Below the pieces are notes generated by a model that did not search any database, was not told the origin of the DNA, and was given only the letters and a program-made list of their open reading frames with translations. A stretch of DNA of 32,351 nucleotides, taken from NCBI RefSeq assembly GCF_900196725.1, contig NZ_FZMP01000014.1, positions 1-32,351 on the forward strand, given 5' to 3'. The DNA is from Candidatus Methanoperedens nitratireducens. Lineage in GTDB: Archaea; Halobacteriota; Methanosarcinia; Methanosarcinales; Methanoperedenaceae. Both the position numbers and the translations under genes were made by a program. Positions 16,132 to 25,585 of this stretch are shown here, in pieces (position 1 is the first letter of the stretch; each line of letters begins with the position of its first letter).

Positions 16132-18614
16132 TGGATTTTGCAAGTCCGCTTACTCTTCTCCTCATAAGCCCCGTAGTCCTTGCAGGATGGTACGCGATCA
16201 GGAAAGGCATATCCAGGCCATTGATGATATCGCGTGTTATAATACTCAGCCTTTTGATAATTGCGCTTGCTTCGCCTTTCACGCTCGGAACAAGCACGAT
16301 AAAGGAGGAAGCGCCCAGGATTACGGTCATTTCCGACCAGACGATGAGCGTGGATTTATTTAACAAGGATAACGGTCAGAAAATATTCGAATCCCTGAAA
16401 TCCAGAACCCCTACGACTTACAGGCAGTTCGCAGGAATCAAGTCGCCAATCGGGGATGAGGTGATAAGCGCTGCTGAAAATAACAACCTGGTGCTCGTGA
16501 GCGATGGGAACAATAATTATGGAAAAGACCTGCCAGAAGCTATCTCTTTTGTTACGCGCACAGGTACACGCGTGTATGCCGTGAGGCAGGAACCGATACA
16601 TAATGACGCCAGTGTTGAGATAGTCAGCCCAAAGAACCTTATCATTGACAACGAGAACGTGTTCAATATCGTGGTAAGGCAGGCAGGGAACACAACAAGC
16701 TACAGGCTTGATGTACAGATAGACGGCGGGTCTGCATATAGCGAAAGTATAACCCAGACCGAGAGGATGAAGATAATCCCGGTTTCGTACACCTTCAACT
16801 CGCTGGGAAATCATCGGATAACAGCCACCATAATACCGAGCGGCGAAGACTGGTTCAAGATCAACAACATTTTCTACAGGTCAGTGTACGTGGTGCCGAA
16901 GCCAAAGGTGCTGGCAGTGACGGGCGATACAACTTCGCCTCTTTACACCGTCGCAAGCAGCCTGTACGATGTCACGGCCACGGATACGCTCCCTGACGAC
17001 CTCTCGCCTTACAAGGCTGTGGTAATAGACAATAAAGGCGCAGCGCAGTTGAGCGCAGATACTTTAAACCCGTACATCAGCGGAGGCGGAGGGCTTGTAG
17101 TTGTAGGAGGGGACGCATCATATGATAGAGGTCTTTATAACAACTCGCCAGTTGAAGGCGTCCTGCCCGTAATATCGAGGGCAGCTGAGTATCAGGGTGG
17201 AAGGAACCTGATTATCCTGATTGATACTTCAGGGAGCACGGCTTTGGGAGATGCGACAACAGGTCTTACTTTCATCGGTCTTATTGATGCGAACGCCATA
17301 AATATTATCCAGAACGTTGCATCGGATACACGCGCAGGCGTTGTGGCTTTTAGCGGAATCACGGCCCAGACAGATATACTTCCGATGGGTAGTGAAGCTA
17401 ACAGACAAACACTTATAAGTTTCGTAAAAGAGATCGGACCAAAAGGAGGGGAAAATCCTACTGATCTTGATAAAGGGCTCCGTGCCGCAGAGAAATTATT
17501 AGATTCTGTCAGCGGTTCTAAAGAGATTATAGTAATATCGGACGGTCAGATACATCCGGATGGAGTTGAGCAAATGAAAAAGACGGCTATCGACCTGAAA
17601 AATAAAGATATTAAAATGCAATTAGTACAGATACTAACGTCCCCTGAAACGCTGAAAGAGCCATACAAATTATACGGTGATCTTGCACAGGCAGCCGATG
17701 GCCAGGTTACAGTTCTAAATCCTGACGAGCGTGCAACCACTTTAATCGAACAGGGACCTTCTGGCACGCCTGCGCCAACTCCCACAGCCACACCTGAGGT
17801 GAGTTTTCAATATCCACTCGTGGCAGTGGACCCGGATCATTTCATCACAAAATTCATCAACATTACTGCGTCGGTGACCGGGTATAATGATGTAACACCC
17901 AAACTCGGCTCTGACCTGCTTGTTGCTACGAACAGGGGCAAGCCCATTCTGACTACCTGGAACCTCGGGCTTGGAAGAGTAGCATCTTTCACAACAGATA
18001 ACGGAGGCGGAAATACTCTCTGGGCAAGCGCAATCTACAGCGGTGAGAACTCACGCTTCATTTCATCGATGATAAACTGGGCAATCGGCGACCCAAGACC
18101 GAAAGGAGATGTGGTAATACAGGCAGAGGATATCTGGGGCGGCACGCCGGGGAAGGCGGTTATTACAGCCAGCACCTTACCCCAAGTCAAATTTGATGGC
18201 ACGCCGCTTGACCTTACCCGCACAGGACCGAATACATATGAGGCTCAGATAAACCTTGAGAAAGATGGGTTCCACGACCTATCAGGATATGGTATAGCAG
18301 TGAACTACCCGCTTGAGTACAGGGAGATAGGTTTTAATGAAGATTTTAAGAGCGCTATTGATTCAAATGGCGGACGCGTGTATAATGAAGATGAGGTCGA
18401 GGGTCTGCTGCTCCTGGATATTAAAAATAAAGCTATCAGGACAGTAGAGGAGCCGCAGAGCGAGAAAGAGCCGTTCCTTCTTGCAGCCCTTGGATTGTTC
18501 TTAGCCGAAGTGATAGTCAGGAGGCTTAAGGACTACAGGAAAGAGAGACCGCAGATCGAGGAGAATCCTCCGAAAGCAGCGCCTGTGGAACCAGCGGCTG
18601 AAGCTGCTGAATAA
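16131..18614 (+). CDS. Large membrane protein with two vWA-type domains
   Basis: The 827-residue protein begins with two helices (about 5-22 and 33-50). A degenerate vWA domain follows (ITVISDQTMSVD at 64-75, VLVSDGNNNYG at about 121-131). Then come a beta-rich section and an amidotransferase-like fold (PYKAVVIDNKG, ISGGGGLVVVGGD at about 315-328). A canonical vWA domain is inserted there (LIILIDTSGST, metal site D365-x-S-x-S369; EIIVISDG). After a short proline/threonine linker (APTPTATPE) the beta domain resumes. A C-terminal helix (about 780-795) ends in an acidic/alanine tail. The tandem arrangement with the BatA-like gene (1-nt overlap) indicates joint assembly. The start has no separate Shine-Dalgarno, which fits coupling. 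Base use in 17200-17750 looks a little more A+T-rich, consistent with the extra vWA domain being a later insertion. Confidence 0.87.
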   Translation: MDFASPLTLLLISPVVLAGWYAIRKGISRPLMISRVIILSLLIIALASPFTLGTSTIKEEAPRITVISDQTMSVDLFNKDNGQKIFESLKSRTPTTYRQFAGIKSPIGDEVISAAENNNLVLVSDGNNNYGKDLPEAISFVTRTGTRVYAVRQEPIHNDASVEIVSPKNLIIDNENVFNIVVRQAGNTTSYRLDVQIDGGSAYSESITQTERMKIIPVSYTFNSLGNHRITATIIPSGEDWFKINNIFYRSVYVVPKPKVLAVTGDTTSPLYTVASSLYDVTATDTLPDDLSPYKAVVIDNKGAAQLSADTLNPYISGGGGLVVVGGDASYDRGLYNNSPVEGVLPVISRAAEYQGGRNLIILIDTSGSTALGDATTGLTFIGLIDANAINIIQNVASDTRAGVVAFSGITAQTDILPMGSEANRQTLISFVKEIGPKGGENPTDLDKGLRAAEKLLDSVSGSKEIIVISDGQIHPDGVEQMKKTAIDLKNKDIKMQLVQILTSPETLKEPYKLYGDLAQAADGQVTVLNPDERATTLIEQGPSGTPAPTPTATPEVSFQYPLVAVDPDHFITKFINITASVTGYNDVTPKLGSDLLVATNRGKPILTTWNLGLGRVASFTTDNGGGNTLWASAIYSGENSRFISSMINWAIGDPRPKGDVVIQAEDIWGGTPGKAVITASTLPQVKFDGTPLDLTRTGPNTYEAQINLEKDGFHDLSGYGIAVNYPLEYREIGFNEDFKSAIDSNGGRVYNEDEVEGLLLLDIKNKAIRTVEEPQSEKEPFLLAALGLFLAEVIVRRLKDYRKERPQIEENPPKAAPVEPAAEAAE

Positions 18615-18658
18615 AACCGTAAAAGAAAAATAGAAGAAATGGTTAAAACCCTGAAGTT

Positions 18659-18970
18659 TTAACTCGTCAGAACAATCTCTATGCTGATATCCTTGGGCAC
18701 CTGGATGCGCATCAACTGGCGCAGCGCCCGTTCATCAGCATCAAGGTCGATGAGCCTCTTGTGGACTCTCATTTCCCAGTGGTCCCATGTCGCGCTCCCC
18801 TCCCCGTCCGGGGACTTCCTGCACGGCACGACCAGTTTCTTCGTAGGCAGCGGAACAGGACCTGAGATGTTCACGCCTGTCCTCTGCGCTATATCCTTAA
18901 CCTGGGAACATATCCCATCAAGAGTGGAAGGGCTTGTCCCTGATAAACGTATCCTCGCTTTCTGAGCCAT
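18659..18970 (-). CDS. rps10: 30S ribosomal protein S10
   Basis: This 103-residue archaeal uS10 contains [35 protein letters not shown], the [11 protein letters not shown] segment and the C-terminal strand [10 protein letters not shown]. It binds 16S rRNA in the head of the small subunit. It is the last gene of the fusA-tuf-rps10 block, 31 nt after tuf, the normal archaeal str-operon order. CGGTG lies a few nucleotides before the ATG. It ends convergently 44 nt from the vWA operon. Confidence 0.98.
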   Translation of the reverse strand: MAQKARIRLSGTSPSTLDGICSQVKDIAQRTGVNISGPVPLPTKKLVVPCRKSPDGEGSATWDHWEMRVHKRLIDLDADERALRQLMRIQVPKDISIEIVLTS

Positions 18971-19001
18971 AAAAACACCGTTTTAAAAAATAAAAAAAGG
19001 G

Positions 19002-20270
19002 CTACAGGCGAAGCTTAATGTCCTGGACCATGCCTGCCGCAATAGTCATACCCATATCCCGTATCGCAAAGCGACCAAGCTGGGGGATCTCCTTGACTTT
19101 CTCGATGCACAACGGCTTTGTTGGTTTAATTGTAACAACAGCGGCATCTCCTGCCTTGATAAAGTCCGGGTTCTCGGCAGTCACCTGACCGCTCTTGGGG
19201 TCAAGTTTCTTGAGTATAGCCGTTATCGTGCCCGCGACCTGTGCCGTATGGCAGTGAATCACTGGTGTATAACCTGCTGCGACCGCCGACGGATGCTGCA
19301 GGACCACTATCTGTGCTGTGAACTCTTCTGCAACAGCCGGGGGTTTATCGGAATGTCCGCATACATCACCCCTGCGAATGTCTTTCTTATCGACACCTCT
19401 GACGTTCCAGCCGATGTTATCGCCCGGAAGGGCTTCTTTGATTTCCTGGTGGTGCATCTCGATTGATTTGACCTCACCGACAGCCTTTGCGGGCATGAAT
19501 ATAATTTTATCACCGGGTTTCATCTTTCCTGTCTCAACGCGCCCTACAGGCACGGTTCCGATGCCTGAGATCGTGTACGAATCCTGAACAGGAATGCGCA
19601 GCGGTAAAGCAATCGGTTTCTCGGGCACTTTTAACATGTCCAGTGAAGCTAAAAGTGTTGGACCTGTGTACCATTTTGTCTTATCGCTCGGCTTGGCAAG
19701 GTTATCTCCCTGGAATGCTGATGTGGGAATGAAATTAATTTCATCAGGTTTATAACCCACCATTTTGAGAAGAGTGCTGAGATCAGCTTTTACCTGGTCA
19801 TATCTTGCCTTGTCGTAATTCACTTCATCCATCTTGTTGAGTGCGATGATCAACTGGGTGATACCAAGAGTCCTTGCAAGGAATACATGTTCTCTTGTCT
19901 GTGACTGGACACCCTCTTTGGCTGCGCAAACAAGTATGGCTGCATCAGCCTGGGAAGCGCCCGTGATCATGTTCTTGACAAAGTCCCTGTGACCGGGGCA
20001 GTCCACGATCGTAAAGTAAAACTTGGCTGTATCGAATCTCTGATGTGCGACATCGATCGTGATACCCCTGTCCCTCTCTTCCTTGAGTGAGTCCATCACC
20101 CAGGCGAATACGAAGGATTCTTTACCTTTCGCTTTTGCTTCTTCTTTATACTTTTCAATGATGTGCGGCGGCACAGCGCCTGTTTCAAACAATAATCGCC
20201 CGACGAGGGTTGATTTCCCGTGGTCGATATGTCCGATGACTGCTAAATTTAAATGTGGTTTTTCTGCCAT
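19002..20270 (-). CDS. tuf: Translation elongation factor EF-1alpha
   Basis: This 422-residue GTPase delivers aminoacyl-tRNA to the ribosome. G1 is GHIDHGKST (13-21), the switch region is DRGITID (67-73), G3 is DCPGH (90-94) and G4 is NKMD (145-148). The archaeal insert regions and the C-terminal beta barrels ([21 protein letters not shown]) are intact. Length matches archaeal aEF1A. ATG 20270 has GGTGA upstream. A TATA-like GTTTAAAAAC (minus strand, 20327-20336) suggests its own promoter in the 165-nt gap after fusA. Confidence 0.98.
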   Translation of the reverse strand: MAEKPHLNLAVIGHIDHGKSTLVGRLLFETGAVPPHIIEKYKEEAKAKGKESFVFAWVMDSLKEERDRGITIDVAHQRFDTAKFYFTIVDCPGHRDFVKNMITGASQADAAILVCAAKEGVQSQTREHVFLARTLGITQLIIALNKMDEVNYDKARYDQVKADLSTLLKMVGYKPDEINFIPTSAFQGDNLAKPSDKTKWYTGPTLLASLDMLKVPEKPIALPLRIPVQDSYTISGIGTVPVGRVETGKMKPGDKIIFMPAKAVGEVKSIEMHHQEIKEALPGDNIGWNVRGVDKKDIRRGDVCGHSDKPPAVAEEFTAQIVVLQHPSAVAAGYTPVIHCHTAQVAGTITAILKKLDPKSGQVTAENPDFIKAGDAAVVTIKPTKPLCIEKVKEIPQLGRFAIRDMGMTIAAGMVQDIKLRL

Positions 20271-20326
20271 ATTATTTCACCTTTAATTATTTTGTGATAA
20301 TGTTTTTTGACCCTATAGTCCTTTTT

Positions 20327-20423
20327 GTTTTTAAACCTTGCGTTATGTGGGATATGCTCGCCATAGTGCATAGCCCACATGTGCCACGTATGGGCATACA
20401 TGGATTCTGCACGACGGCGTGCA
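20327..20423 (-). promoter_or_regulatory. fusA-tuf intergenic: three hairpins and a tuf promoter
   Basis: Hairpin 1 is ATGTGGG (20345-20351) with CCCACAT (20374-20380), continued inward by TATGC/GCATA after one mismatch, with a 10-nt loop. Hairpin 2 is an imperfect palindrome at 20384-20403 (CCACGTAT GGGC ATACATGG). Hairpin 3 is TGCACG (20408-20413) with CGTGCA (20418-20423) and a 4-nt loop. On the minus strand they lie in the fusA 3' region. They are followed by GTTTAAAAAC (20327-20336), a likely TATA box for tuf. They could stop or process the fusA message while tuf restarts. Hairpin 2 resembles P3 of the element before DUF58. Confidence 0.5.
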
Positions 20424-20435
20424 TAAAACCGTCAA

Positions 20436-22625
20436 TCAGGGGCTTATAAAGTCGCTGGGTTTTGGCAACTCAAGCTTAAGTCCTTTCCTCTGACGTATAC
20501 CCATAACGATTTCATTGAGCATGTTCGCAGGTATGGGTTCAAATCCCACGAATTCCGTGCTCCACATCGCCCTGCCTTCGGTTGCTGAGCGTATATCGCC
20601 TGAGAACCCGAACAACTGCGCGACCGGCGCTTTGGATTCAATGATGGTCGTATCGCCTTCTGATTTCATGTCAAGTATGGTACCGCGCCTTCCCTGCATT
20701 TCGCGCATCGCGCCTCCCATCTGTTCCTGGGGAACGTGGATGAACACTTTCTGGAAAGGCTCAAGAAGCGTCGCGCCTCCCATGAGCATTGCTGCCTGGA
20801 CAGCCTGCCTTGATGCGGGTATTACCTGTGCAGGTCCCCTGTGGATGGAGTCTTCGTGCAGTTTGGCATCCATCAGTTTTACTTTTACTCCCATTACAGG
20901 TTCCCTTGAGAGCGGTCCGGCTTTCATGACCTCTTCAAAGCCCTCAAGCACGAGTTCCATTGTTTCATTCAGGTACTGGATACCTTTCGTCATATCAAAG
21001 AAGGCATTGGTCTCGTAGATATAGGTAATTCCCTTTGCTTCGTCCTTGCTCATGCCCGCCTTCATCAGTATGTCCCTGCGCTCCACTTCCTGCATTTTCA
21101 TTGAGACTTCGTTGTTCTTTATAAGTTCTACCACTTTCTGCTCTAGCGGTTCGACTTCGATATAGAACCTGTTATGGTGGTTGGGTGATTTACCTTCCAC
21201 AGGTCCTGCGTGGGTTGCAACGGTCTCCCTGTAAACCACGAGCGGCTTTGAGGTGGTGATCTCGACGTGTTTATCGCGCTGGATCCTGTGAGCTACAACT
21301 TCAAGATGAAGCTCGCCCATTCCTGCCAGTAGATGCTCTCCTGTTTCCTGGTTGATATTCACTTTAAGCGTGGGGTCTTCCTTTGCTACCTGCCTCAGGA
21401 CTTCAATGAGCTTTGGAAGGTCTTTCATATGTTTGGCTTCCACAGCTACCGTCATAACAGGTTCGCTGACATGCCTGATGCTCTCAAACGGAGTCATACC
21501 CTTTTCGGTAGAGGCTGTCGAGCCGACTATTGCATCGCTTAAACCGGTCACAGCAACGATATTACCAGCCGGGATTCTCTCGACCTCGATACGCTCAGGA
21601 CCCATGAAAATCCCAACAGATTGTATCCTGTTCGAATTCGGCATCCCTGAAATGAAAATCTCTTTTCCGCGTTCAAGCGTGCCTGAGAAAAGCCTTCCGC
21701 TTGCCACTTCGCCGGCATGCGGGTCTGTGGTAATATCTGTGATCATTAGAGCTACTTTGCCGTTTCTATCCACGTTTATCATGGATTTGCCTATTTCACT
21801 CTCCTTATCCCCGTGCCAGATGACCTTTATTCGCTCTTGCTGAGCCTGGACCGGGCTTGGCAGGAACCGTATGATCATATCGTTCATGACAAGATGAAGC
21901 GGGCATTTCTGTGCAAGCTCCTGCTGCTTTTCTGCCTGGCAGTATTCGATTATTTCCTTAAAACTGATGCCCGTCTTTTTCATGTAAGGGACGCTGATAG
22001 CCCAGTTATTCAGTGCCGAACCGAAAGCCACTTTCCCTACTACGGGATCAAGCCTCAGACTCTCGTACTGGTCAGGCTTCAAGCCTTTTATGATCTTATT
22101 GACCTTATCGATCACCAGACCCAGGCGCATCTGCATGTCCTGCGGCGTAAGTTTTAACTCATTTATAAGCCGGTCAACCTTATTTATGAAAAGTATGGGT
22201 ACTACATTTTCACGAAGTGCCTGGCGCAGCACGGTCTCGGTCTGCGGCATCGGCCCTTCCACAGCATCGACCAGTACGACAGCACCATCTACCGCTCTCA
22301 TGGCGCGTGTAACGTCTCCGCCAAAGTCAACGTGACCGGGCGTATCGATGAGGTTGATAAGGTACTCCTTGCCCTCATACTGGTGCACCATTGAGACTGT
22401 CGCAGCATCGATGGTGATGCCTCGTTTCTGTTCTTCTTCATCAAAGTCCATGAATAACTGCTCGCCTGCAAGCTCCTGTGAGATCATACCTGCACCGGCG
22501 AGTAGATTATCAGAGAATGTTGTTTTACCGTGGTCGATATGTGCAACTGTACCGATGTTCCGGATGAACTCGGGTTTGTCCATCAGCGTTGTCACATGCT
22601 CAACCATTTTCTTTCGTCTGCCCAT
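20436..22625 (-). CDS. fusA: Translation elongation factor EF-2
   Basis: This 729-residue GTPase drives ribosomal translocation. G1 is AHIDHGKT (28-35), the switch motif is KRGITID (67-73), G3 is DTPGH (94-98) and G4 is NKVD (148-151). Domain IV has [13 protein letters not shown] with H595 in the position modified to diphthamide, marking it as archaeal/eukaryotic EF-2. The start [11 protein letters not shown] matches archaeal EF-2 N-termini, so ATG 22625 is kept over the internal ATG at codon 7. GAGGT lies 8 nt upstream. rps12 and rps7, which precede fusA in many archaea, are absent; a glycosyltransferase lies there instead, and fusA has its own strong TATA box. Confidence 0.98.
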   Translation of the reverse strand: MGRRKKMVEHVTTLMDKPEFIRNIGTVAHIDHGKTTFSDNLLAGAGMISQELAGEQLFMDFDEEEQKRGITIDAATVSMVHQYEGKEYLINLIDTPGHVDFGGDVTRAMRAVDGAVVLVDAVEGPMPQTETVLRQALRENVVPILFINKVDRLINELKLTPQDMQMRLGLVIDKVNKIIKGLKPDQYESLRLDPVVGKVAFGSALNNWAISVPYMKKTGISFKEIIEYCQAEKQQELAQKCPLHLVMNDMIIRFLPSPVQAQQERIKVIWHGDKESEIGKSMINVDRNGKVALMITDITTDPHAGEVASGRLFSGTLERGKEIFISGMPNSNRIQSVGIFMGPERIEVERIPAGNIVAVTGLSDAIVGSTASTEKGMTPFESIRHVSEPVMTVAVEAKHMKDLPKLIEVLRQVAKEDPTLKVNINQETGEHLLAGMGELHLEVVAHRIQRDKHVEITTSKPLVVYRETVATHAGPVEGKSPNHHNRFYIEVEPLEQKVVELIKNNEVSMKMQEVERRDILMKAGMSKDEAKGITYIYETNAFFDMTKGIQYLNETMELVLEGFEEVMKAGPLSREPVMGVKVKLMDAKLHEDSIHRGPAQVIPASRQAVQAAMLMGGATLLEPFQKVFIHVPQEQMGGAMREMQGRRGTILDMKSEGDTTIIESKAPVAQLFGFSGDIRSATEGRAMWSTEFVGFEPIPANMLNEIVMGIRQRKGLKLELPKPSDFISP

Positions 22626-22633
22626 TATAGATT

Positions 22634-22682
22634 ACCTCTTTTATTGGAAGTTCAGCCTCTTTATTATCCAATCCTATATAAA
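22634..22682 (-). promoter_or_regulatory. fusA promoter and ribosome binding site
   Basis: TTTATATA (minus strand, 22675-22682) is a consensus archaeal TATA box. Initiation is expected near 22650, leaving a leader of roughly 25 nt that carries GAGGT (22634-22638) 8 nt before the fusA ATG. This shows that the translation block begins at fusA in this genome. The rest of 22683-22787 shows no feature. Confidence 0.65.
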
Positions 22683-22787
22683 CACTTTGAAAACAGAGAA
22701 AACGGGACGGGGGGTGGGAAATCAGGGTTATTTTCATGAATATACAGGTAGAATTAACACCGATATCGCATGATTTATGTGAGAATG

Positions 22788-23717
22788 CTAATCAAATTCA
22801 AAATCGAATTTACTGCAAATTTTGTCTCCTTTATAACCATAAGTTTTTCTGCGAACCATTCCTTCTATCAGGCCCAGCAATGTAGATATTAAAACAACGA
22901 CTTCAAATATCTCTCTTAAAAAAATTCCTCTTCTATTTTTATTATTTATTATTTTAGATATATTATCTAAGAGCGTTACTTTTTTTACAATTTCTAGTGA
23001 AATTTTTATTATCAGCTTCCTTGCATTAAAATAATGTTCATATTTCGTACTCAGATTATAGAGCTGTCTTCCCTCTAAACGCTTCCTTTTGATTAATCTG
23101 TCCAGAGAGCAGTAATTTCTATGATATATTATGGCTTCTGAGGTATATTTTAGCTTATAGCCTTTTCCTCTTACCCTTACCCCAAAATCGATATCTTCAA
23201 GCCCGATCAACTGTGTATCAAAGCCGCCTACGGATTTTATAATATGCGATCTATATGCTGCATTTCCGGTCGCTAAAGAGACGCTCCCTTCCTGGTCAAA
23301 AAAACCCCCATATCTCTCCACATGATTTTTCGGCTTATATGCAAGGATTGTGCCGCCAACGCCTCCAACCCTCTCATCTTTAAATGCGTTTAGCATGTTT
23401 TTAATCCAATTCTTGTCTGCTACACAATCATCATCAGTAAAACAAATGATCTCTCCTTTGGTAGTATTATTCAGTCCTGTGTTCAATGCCGCTGCTTTGC
23501 CCTGATTTCTCTGAGTGTGCCATATAAATGTACACGGCGCCTTTTTTTCATAAGTTCTCAGAACTTTCTCTGTACCATCGTTTGAGCCATCGTTGATTAC
23601 TATAATTTCATACTTTTCTTTTGGATAATCCTGGTTAAATAAAGATCCCAAGCACTCCTCAAGCCAGCTTCTCCTGTTATGCGTAGCCAGTAAGATGCTT
23701 ACAAATGGATAATTCAT
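22788..23717 (-). CDS. Family 2 glycosyltransferase
   Basis: This GT-A fold transferase, about 309 residues, adds a sugar from a nucleotide-sugar to a surface glycan or lipid. Motifs are VSILLATHNRRSWLEECL near the N-terminus, IIVINDGSNDGT, RNQGKAAALNTGL, the metal-binding TDDDC, GNAAYR and the catalytic-region LEDIDFGVR. A C-terminal hydrophobic stretch (EIFEVVVLISTLLGLIEGM) may tether it to the membrane. The open frame allows GTG 23723, but ATG 23717 with GGGGTG just upstream is preferred. The gene is A+T-rich compared with fusA and stands alone, so recent transfer is likely. A 24-bp palindrome lies 16 nt upstream of the start. Confidence 0.88.
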   Translation of the reverse strand: MNYPFVSILLATHNRRSWLEECLGSLFNQDYPKEKYEIIVINDGSNDGTEKVLRTYEKKAPCTFIWHTQRNQGKAAALNTGLNNTTKGEIICFTDDDCVADKNWIKNMLNAFKDERVGGVGGTILAYKPKNHVERYGGFFDQEGSVSLATGNAAYRSHIIKSVGGFDTQLIGLEDIDFGVRVRGKGYKLKYTSEAIIYHRNYCSLDRLIKRKRLEGRQLYNLSTKYEHYFNARKLIIKISLEIVKKVTLLDNISKIINNKNRRGIFLREIFEVVVLISTLLGLIEGMVRRKTYGYKGDKICSKFDFEFD

Positions 23718-23732
23718 GCCCACACCCCTTTA

Positions 23733-23756
23733 CTATTTCGTTAGTTAACGAAATAG
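23733..23756. promoter_or_regulatory. 24-bp palindrome upstream of the glycosyltransferase (candidate operator)
   Basis: CTATTTCGTTA (23733-23743) and TAACGAAATAG (23746-23756) are perfect 11-bp inverted arms around a GT spacer. There is no U-tract on either side, so a terminator is unlikely. Placement just before the start on the minus strand would let a dimeric winged-helix regulator block transcription. I found no second full copy in the window. Confidence 0.5.
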
Positions 23757-23850
23757 ACCAAAACGAAGAACCTAAATGATAATTGTCGTCCAAAAACAAA
23801 AGCTTTTGGTAATGGTAATAAGGGAATGGTTCTATTGGAATGATTAGCTG

Positions 23851-23857
23851 AAAAAAG
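23851..23857 (-). terminator. Oligo-T tract after htpX
   Basis: On the minus strand the htpX stop is followed about 40 nt later by CTTCTTTTTTC, after a G+C-rich stretch. Archaeal RNA polymerase often stops at such T-runs without a strong hairpin. The surrounding 23757-23898 holds no gene. Confidence 0.3.
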
Positions 23858-23898
23858 AAGGATGGAGATAGAGCCCCGGCAAGGCCCAGACTCCTCTT

Positions 23899-24867
23899 TT
23901 AATACGCCGATGCTCCCTGGAGCGAGGATAACCTCTGGATGCGCTTGAGCATATTGGGATGTGTGCTAAGCATTTCCATTATCTTGTCAGTTGTGCTTAC
24001 TTTCACAGGTCTTGTCTGCAGCGCCATCAGCTCGTTGGCGTCGATAGTGCCGCTCCCGTCAAGGTCAAGCTGGGACAGTTCCCTTATCTCGTAGGCTGCG
24101 CGTGAGGGGTCGTTGGCAAAGAACGCCTTCATGCCCTCTATCGGCTTCAGCGAATCCTTGTTGACCCTGGCGCTGCCGTAAACGAGCTTGTATAAGGCGG
24201 AAGCAAGGTGATGCGGACCGTTGCCGAGCTTGACGGCTCCTTCGTCAGCGTAGTATTCTCTGATCCTTGATACATACAGTACGAGGAGGTTCGTTATCAG
24301 ATATACCGCAAAAGCTGCTATCCCGATAAGTACAGCATTTCCGCGTTCCCTGCCGCCTGAGAACAGAGAGCTCCATGCGATGTACCAGGCAATCATCGGG
24401 ATAACGCTTATCATTGTTATCACAGCCACGTCCTTATGCTTCAGGTGCGAGACCTCATGTGCGAGCACTGCTCTTAACTCTCTTTCGTTAAGCAGGTTCA
24501 TTATTCCTTCAGTGACGCACACGCGTCCGTCTTTAGCCCACCTGCCGAACGCGAACGCATTGGGTATGGGCATCCTGGCGATGCCTACTTTAGGCTTCGG
24601 AATCCCTGCATCTCTTGCGAGATCAGTGACCATTCTGTGCAGCGCCGGGTATTCCTGCTCGCTCACGTAGCGTATGCTCATCGACCATTCGACCATCTTT
24701 GGTCCAATCATGTACTGGATGAACAGCATCACTGAAGCGAGGATACCGTAAAAATAAAAACCACCCAAATTACCCAGTCCCGCAAGGTTCGCTGCAAATA
24801 CCACAAGTCCGTAGATTATGGCGAACATTACGGTCATTATCAGATACAATCTCAGTTTAAGCCACAT
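23899..24867 (-). CDS. htpX: HtpX-like M48 membrane metalloprotease with an EF-hand loop
   Basis: This 322-residue integral membrane zinc protease degrades misfolded or damaged membrane proteins. Helices occur at about 8-28, 36-54, 150-168 and 178-198. The catalytic site is H137-E-V-S-H141 with third ligand E204 in EYYAD. Unusually, residues 268-279 (DLDGSGTIDANE) form a textbook calcium-binding EF-hand loop with D268, D270, S272, D276 and E279, just before the C-terminal THPNMLKRIQRL motif typical of HtpX. AAGGTGAT precedes the ATG. It lies 37 nt after the M56-like gene and reads with it and the BlaI-like gene as one operon, so expression is probably repressor-controlled. Confidence 0.92.
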   Translation of the reverse strand: MWLKLRLYLIMTVMFAIIYGLVVFAANLAGLGNLGGFYFYGILASVMLFIQYMIGPKMVEWSMSIRYVSEQEYPALHRMVTDLARDAGIPKPKVGIARMPIPNAFAFGRWAKDGRVCVTEGIMNLLNERELRAVLAHEVSHLKHKDVAVITMISVIPMIAWYIAWSSLFSGGRERGNAVLIGIAAFAVYLITNLLVLYVSRIREYYADEGAVKLGNGPHHLASALYKLVYGSARVNKDSLKPIEGMKAFFANDPSRAAYEIRELSQLDLDGSGTIDANELMALQTRPVKVSTTDKIMEMLSTHPNMLKRIQRLSSLQGASAY

Positions 24868-24904
24868 ATTCTTATCACCTTTTTATATTCTTAAAATAAA
24901 GAAC

Positions 24905-25585
24905 TTAAATAAATACTTTATCTATCTTATTACGCGCGGAAGAGAGAGCCTTGCTGCCTGCTATATCAGCTGCAAAACTATCAGCCATGTATTCAAGCTC
25001 GGACCTCTTATGCGAAGAAAAGGTCATGAAAGCAAGCTGTCTCAGGTACGGCATCCTCGAATTATTGCGGATATGCCAGGCTTCGTGCGCCAGTACGGCC
25101 TTGAGCTCCTCGTTATCCAGCATCTCAAGAAGCCCGACCGATACAAAGATGGACCTGCCTGCTGCAAAAGCCCGGGGCGCTGCGGAATCATAGTAATAAA
25201 CCGTGGCGCATGTCAACTGGCTTACGAATTTCTGCGTCCAATCTATCAGGTTACCTACCGGTTTTGCATCAAGGCGCTTTATCATTATGCTGTCATAATG
25301 CCGGAGCACCCCGAAAATCAGGACGCTGGATATTGCCACATAAGCAAAGTATAGATAAATCGTCAGCATCCCATCGCATTTCATCAGGTAAAATGTAGCA
25401 ATGATAGCCAGGAATACCGCTACCTGGGCTGATACAAATATCAGGAGCTTGTGTTTTGGGTTTTTGACAATAAAACTCGCCGCAAGCAGGGCAATCGAAA
25501 TAACAAGGAACAGCGCCACAAAAGGGGCGAAGTCGGATAACCTCAGGCATAGACCAAAGCAGTTTATTTCACCGAGTATATTCAT
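24905..25585 (-). CDS. M56 (BlaR1/MecR1-like) membrane metalloprotease without sensor domain
   Basis: The 226-residue protein has three N-terminal helices (about 18-40, 47-67 and 74-94). A zinc-protease domain follows with H167-E-A-W-H171 and third-ligand motif E198-YMAD. In bacteria, BlaR1/MecR1 proteases of this type cut the BlaI/MecI repressor when an external domain senses beta-lactam. Here the protein ends shortly after the protease domain, with no extracellular penicillin-binding-like sensor, so the signal is unknown. Its ATG overlaps the stop of the BlaI-like gene (ATGA), the classical pair arrangement. htpX follows 37 nt later. M48 assignment is an alternative, but gene context favours M56. 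Confidence 0.83.
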   Translation of the reverse strand: MNILGEINCFGLCLRLSDFAPFVALFLVISIALLAASFIVKNPKHKLLIFVSAQVAVFLAIIATFYLMKCDGMLTIYLYFAYVAISSVLIFGVLRHYDSIMIKRLDAKPVGNLIDWTQKFVSQLTCATVYYYDSAAPRAFAAGRSIFVSVGLLEMLDNEELKAVLAHEAWHIRNNSRMPYLRQLAFMTFSSHKRSELEYMADSFAADIAGSKALSSARNKIDKVFI

